Shown: in pieces, positions 58,648-64,000 of the stretch
Layout of the letters: each line of letters starts with the position of its first letter
How positions within the stretch are numbered: position 1 is the first letter of the stretch
Source of the DNA: Monoplex corrugatus
Taxonomy: Eukaryota; Mollusca; Gastropoda; Littorinimorpha; Ranellidae
Direction: 5' to 3'
DNA: 64,000 nt
Assembly: GCA_030674185.1 (NCBI GenBank)
Contig: CM060305.1
Location: 171,596,834-171,660,833 of the forward strand
The notes under the pieces: model-generated
The model's database searches: none
The model's input: the letters and a program-made list of their open reading frames with translations, nothing else
Told to the model about the DNA's origin: nothing
Translations under genes and position numbers: made by a program

Positions 58648-59668
58648 TATGTCAACAATGTGCTTCCCAAGACACCTGATCTCACTCTTAGCATCTCTGT
58701 ACCAAGACCAACAGGCAACAATTAGATGGAACGGAGAGCACTGTGACTTCTTCAACATCAATAAAGAGGCCAGCAAGGTTTCATTCATTCGCCCCACCTC
58801 TTCAACATATACATGTACACAGAGCAATTAATGAGAGAGGCAGACACAGAGGATATGGGAGTGAAAATAAGAGGAAGGAATATCACCAACCTAAAATATG
58901 CTGATGACACCGCCCTATTAGCAGGAGACATCATAAGTCACAAGGCAGGACTGAAACTAAATGCCAAAAAGACCACAGTCATACACATAGAAGGATCAGC
59001 TAACCAGCTACAGCAGAGCATACGCATAGATAAAACAGAGCTGGAAAACGTGGACAACTTCAAGTACTTGGGCTCTGTCAAAAACAAGACAGGATCTTGC
59101 AGCAAGGACATCAGATCAAGAATAGACATGGCCAAGCAAAGAATGGTCCAGTTGAACAACATATGGAAAGACAGAGGCATTCCAACAAAACTGAAAATAA
59201 GAATTTTACGCCGCTTTATTTGACCTGTTGTCATGTATGGATGTGAAGCCTGGACTTTGAAGAAAGATGACGAAAATAAAATAAACCCACAGAAATGTGG
59301 TTCTACAGGCGTCTGCTCAGAGTAAAATGGACAGACAAAAGAACCAACGAAAGTGTGCTAAAGGAATTAGCTGTCCAATGTAAAATGCTCCGAGAGATCA
59401 ACAAAAGAAAATTGAAGTATATCGGGCACATAAACAGAAACACAAGAACCGACTTGATGACATCAGTCCAGCAGGGGCGAGTCGAGGCAAAGAGAAAACA
59501 ATGAAGGCCAGCAAAATCCCTCATGGACAACATCGCTGATGCCTGCAAACTGGGGCTCCATGACATCATACACAGGAGCAGAGACCGTGTCGCCTGGCGA
59601 TCCTTTGTGACAAAGAGTGGAGCTCCCACCGTCGTCCACGGCGATGGAGATGGATGATGATGATGATG
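58648..59668 (+). mobile_element. RTE-like family E, main piece (RT to tail)
   Basis: Continues the frame broken by the Tc1 insertion: FPRHLISLLASLYQDQQATIRWNGEH near 58665, SPHLFNIY in a shifted frame near 58790, active site KYADDTALL near 58897, KYLGSVKNKTGS near 59065, a stop in the RRFI*PVVMYGCEAWT segment at 59221, then WFYRRLLRVKWTDKRTNESVL near 59297, KYIGHI, and the end WRSFVTKSGAPTVVHGDGDG. The stop TGA starts the (TGA)n tail at 59656. Distinct from families A and B. Inactive because of at least one stop and two frameshifts. Confidence 0.85.
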
Positions 59669-60239
59669 ATTGGTGCTTGAATGTCTTTTGAAAATATAAG
59701 CCCTCCAGAGCTGAACTCAAGTCTATAACAGATTTGGCACAAGTTCACATGGTACTTGAAAAAACACATGAAATACAAGACAAACTGGACACATTCTGTG
59801 GGGGTCTCTCTGTCTGTTTGTCTGTCTGTCTGTCTCTTTCTCTCTTTCTCTTTCTCTCTCTCTTTCTCTCTCTCTCTCACACGCACACGCACACGCATGC
59901 ACGTATGTACGCTTGCACGCACGCATGCACGCACACACGCACACACACACGTACCCGCACACCTTCATATAAATCACACAGATTGCAACAGATCTGCTTC
60001 CCCGACGCCTTCTGAAGCAAGGGATGTAACCTAAGCACTTCCTGTGGTTTACGATGTGTGAAATTACACACATGCTATTTACTTTTCATGCGGTACTTCC
60101 AACTGACAACATATCATACTTGGACTTTGTAAAGAGAAACAGCAATTTCGTTTTATCTTTCCAAACGACTTTATTGCTTCAGGATAATGACATATAGGTA
60201 ATGAACAGTATCGATGAATTGTTTGTTTGTTTGTGTGTG

Positions 60240-60315
<76 letters not shown>

Positions 60316-60525
60316 GAGAGAGAGAGAGAGAGAGAGAGAGAAGAGAGCATCTGACCTATGCATAGGTCCAAACAGCTGCATCTTGCTTGATATTTCAAAC
60401 AAAGTGGGGCAGCACCAAACCATCTGACCCACACCGGAACACTGGACAGGGATTTGCAGCTTTCAAGCTATAGGCACAGTATTTGAATAGAGTTGTAGTT
60501 AGGATTTTTCATTGCCTGTGTCATC
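59669..60525. repeat. spacer with (TCTC)n, (CA/CG)n, (GT)n and (GA)n microsatellites
   Basis: TCTG/TCTC run 59808-59878, CACG/CACA run 59879-59965, GT run 60228-60312 followed by a GA run 60313-60346. The rest is anonymous. No gene supported. Confidence 0.85.
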
Positions 60526-62708
60526 ATCATCTTGTGCCCTGCCACATGGCGTCGGCGATCATGGCCCTTCACATGCATCTATCTTGGCGCCGCAAGCGCA
60601 TCTTCCACCCTCTCTGTCCTTAGACACTCTGCAAATCCGTCCAATATTTTCTCCTTTGGTCTACCTGGTGTTCTCTTTCCCTCCAGCTTTCCTGTTGTGA
60701 CCAGGTACTCTAATTTTTCTTTCCTCATAAAATTCCTATAAATGTTGCTTATCTTTTCCTAATCTTGCAATCAATATCTTCTTGTGTCTGCCCCCATCAA
60801 GACTGTCTCGTTTGTTTTCTTTGCTGTCCACGGAACTCTCAACATTCTTCTTAGAAACCACATTGCGGCTGCCTCAATCTTGCTCTCGCTTTGCTTGTTG
60901 ACTGTCCACGCCTCACAACCGCATACCATTATCGGTTCTATATAACATTCAAGAACTCTCTTCCTGATGTTAATTGATAGGCATTTGTTGGTAAGAATGC
61001 TTTTCCTCTTCTTGAATGCTCTTTTGGCTTGGCCCATTCTGATGTGCATCTGCCGTCTGGTGAGATGACCTTTCCCAGATATTTAAACTTATCAATCTGT
61101 CTCAAAGTTGTGCCATTTACTGTTACTTTGCATGAGGGGATTTCATTCTTTTTACTGATTAACATGATTTCACTCTTCTTGCTATTTAGCTCCAACTCTG
61201 TATTTTTGCTTTCTATTTCTAGTATATTCACAAGGCTTTGTAGGTCCCTTTCATTTTCTGCAGTTAGCACAGTGTCATCTGCGTAACGAATGTTGTTTAT
61301 CATTTTTCCTCCAACTTTTAATTCAGGGCATTCTTTTCGGTTTCTCATGATGGTTTCGCTGTAAAGTGAAAACAAATCTGGTGACAGAAGACAACCTTGC
61401 CTGACTCCTCTTTTGATATTTTGGAAAGAGCTTACGTTGTTTTCTATTCTCATCGCTGCTGTTTGTTCTAATACATATTTCTGATAATTCGTAGATCTTT
61501 TCCATCAGTATTGAGTCGTTCTGGTTGCTTGATCAATTTTTCATGTCTTACCCGATCGAAAGTCTTGGTATAATCAACAAAGCATAAATATAAATCCTTA
61601 TTCATCTCGATTGACCTCTCTATGATAATTCTTAGGATGTATATGGCATTAATAGTTCCTTTCCATTCGACAAACCCACGCTGCTCTTCTGCTATTTCTC
61701 TTTTGATTCTATTCCTTGTCCTCATCATGATTATTCTTAATAGGATTTTTGTTACATGACTCATCAAACTGATTGTACGATGGAGTTCGCATTCTATAAC
61801 CCCTGTTTTCTTTGAAAATATGATGAAAATTGATTTTGACAAATCTTTGGGGATTTTTCCGGTGTCATGAATTTCATTTAGGAGAACTGTTATTTTTTCA
61901 ATACCAAATTCTTAAGGGCCTCAATCATTTCTGTAATAATACTCTGGTCCTGGTGATTTTCCCGGTTTCATATTTTTCAGTTCTGCTTTAACTTCATCTT
62001 TCATTATGGGTGGTCCTTCAACGTTCTTTCTTATAATGTGTTCTTCGTTACTGTCATCTTCAAAAAGGTATTTAATGTACTCTCCTCGTCTTACCAATAT
62101 TTTATCTTTTTCCATGATAAGCGTGCCATCTTTCGTTTGTAAACAACCATTTGACGTGCATGTCTTTTCCATGTGAGCAACTTCTTCAGTGGTTCTGTAC
62201 ATTCCTTGAAGATCTGTTTTGTGCTGGTCTTCTATTTCTTTGCACTTTGTTTCTAGCCAAGCCTTCTTAGCTCTATTGCATCGATTCCTGAATTGCTTGT
62301 TTATCTTTTTTGTATTCTTCCTTTTTCTCCCTTTGCCTTCCACTGATCTTCCATCAAGCTTAGAATTTCTTTTGTCGTCCAGTTCTTTCTTACTTTTCTT
62401 TTAGCTCTAGGGATTTCTTCACAAGCTTCATTTATCGAGTTTCTCAACTTTGTCCATTGTTCCTCACTGTCACCAACGTCCTCCAGAGCACTGAATGTGC
62501 CTCGAACAAGTACGTTTTAGTTTTATGTTCTTTTGGTCTGTTTATTTTTCTTTAGTTTCAGCCTAAATCTTCCCATTTCAGGATTGTGGTCACTGGTGCA
62601 GTCTGTGCCTGGTAGTAGTTTTGCTACAGGTAAAGAATTTCTAAATATCTTATTAAGGAGGATGTAATCAGTTTGATTTTGTATACTATCACCTGGACTC
62701 ACACGCAA
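60526..62708 (-). mobile_element. RTE-A copy A11 (5'-truncated)
   Basis: Minus strand from the endonuclease end (SPGDSIQNQTDYILLNK, SDHNPEMGRF near 62595) through the linker (ORF 61921-62343), RT (FVDYTKTFDRVRHE near 61560, RGVRQGCLLSP near 61410, YADDTVLTAE near 61280) and C-terminus (CGCEAWTVNKQ near 60905), with the tail region at 60526. Several frameshifts. The 5' boundary at 62708 follows TGAGTCCAGG on the element strand. Confidence 0.88.
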
Positions 62709-63102
<394 letters not shown>

Positions 63103-64000
63103 TGGTTGCTGACAACTATTAAAATTAAAATCATATGGCTAATGGGAAATAAAATAATATATTTAAAAGCAAAAGTGTAAGTTACCGTAATAATGGAATA
63201 ATGCTGGAAGAAAGACAATGTAAAAATAAACTGAACAGGATAAATACTAAAATAAAACGATCATAAAACCCAAAGTGATATAAAACATAACGTTAGGGCA
63301 CGCGTGAGCAGCCAAAGTGTATTTATTATGTGCTGGGCATGGTATGATGTGTGGGTTGCTCTTATGTTCATGAAATTGATTTATTTATTTATCAGATTAC
63401 CTAACATTCTGGAGTATGGTTTCCACTCGTGATATATTGAGAAAGGAAGATATAATAATTAAAATAATAATGATAATTAATTAATTACAAGGGATACCAC
63501 TTTGTGGTAGCTCTGATTTCCAACTATATATTTGACATTATTCATTTCATTCTTTTTTTATACATCATTTAAATTGTACAGATACACAGAACCGTGCCCA
63601 GATGAATTAGTGTATTGGGAGACCAGTGTTGTGGTGGGGGATGGACTAATGTGGTGAAAGCATTGTTAACCCAAATGTTACAGCACAGCATTGTGCACTT
63701 TCTATTCTACTGGTTTTGTTTCTTTGTCTTTTTGTTTGTTTGTTTGTCTTGTGTGTGCTTATTTACTTACCAAATGCTATTTCAACCGTCTTCTTGGGAC
63801 TTAGTTTTTTGAGTTGTTGCGTCTGAGTAGGAGCGGGGCAGGGCTAGACCTTGGTATGGTTTCCTTTTTTTCTTCAGACCTTAGCATAGTTTGATAAAAA
63901 GGTTTAGTTTTCGCTTTGCTGTCATTGCTGACAATGAAGAAATTTAGTGAATAGGGTGAGAGAGTCTGAAGGTTAAAACTCAGTATTGTTTGTTCAAAGG
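63103..64000. other. no feature seen
   Basis: AT-rich anonymous sequence to the window end. The longest ORF here (63615-63812) is hydrophobic low-complexity and not supported. Confidence 0.5.

Noticed and set aside
58938..59234. 98-codon minus-strand ORF over family E
   Set aside because: Antisense shadow of the RT coding strand with no domain of its own.

Overview
This window looks like repeat-rich nuclear DNA from a mollusc, most likely a gastropod. Three things point there: a GRL101-like receptor (LDLa modules, leucine-rich repeats and seven membrane segments; GRL101 was described from a pond snail), many RTE-type and L2/CR1-type retrotransposons, and very abundant minisatellites. I see no bacterial operon, rRNA gene, functional tRNA gene or CRISPR array. 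The species assignment is inference.

Layout. 0-8.2 kb: 27-bp and 34-bp minisatellites, then a decayed minus-strand Ty3/gypsy pol (about 1.82-7.51 kb). The pol holds two tandem arrays: a 3-kb array of 49-50 bp units in the linker after RNase H, and a 27-bp array inside the reverse transcriptase. 8.2-14.3 kb: a near full-length RTE-family element (A1), a tRNA-derived SINE remnant and an L2/CR1 3' end (C1). 14.3-18.1 kb: simple repeats, 45-bp and 39-bp minisatellites, and one unrecognised ORF. 18.1-33.4 kb: six more RTE-A copies (five in a row on the minus strand), separated by a TIR element, a CRE-containing tandem repeat and 43-bp and 49-bp minisatellites. 33.5-38.65 kb: an L2/CR1 3' end (C2), then the only convincing host gene, an intronless LDLa/C-type-lectin/LRR receptor of the 7TM class. 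A CUB-like ORF in another frame precedes it and a (TGA)n run follows directly at its stop codon. 39-41.6 kb: two minisatellites. 41.7-45.9 kb: a TIR-flanked element with a MADF-like ORF, a tRNA-derived SINE and fragments of RTE-A and L2/CR1 elements. 45.9-47.7 kb: mostly anonymous sequence. 47.7-59.7 kb: an RTE-like element with a 698-codon ORF (B), an internally deleted RTE-A copy (A10), and an 18-bp array invaded by an L2/CR1 copy (C4) that was itself invaded by another L2/CR1 copy (D). A third RTE-like family (E) follows, split by a complete Tc1 transposon with one frameshift. 59.7-64 kb: simple repeats, RTE-A copy A11 and anonymous AT-rich DNA.

How the parts work together. Almost all coding capacity is transposon-derived and mostly broken. 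In the three RTE-like families (A, B, E) the stop TGA is also the first unit of a (TGA)n tail. The receptor ORF ends the same way and lacks introns, which raises the possibility that it is a retrogene copied by RTE machinery. Directly upstream of it is a 39-bp tandem repeat carrying a perfect CRE palindrome and an inverted CCAAT box in each full unit.
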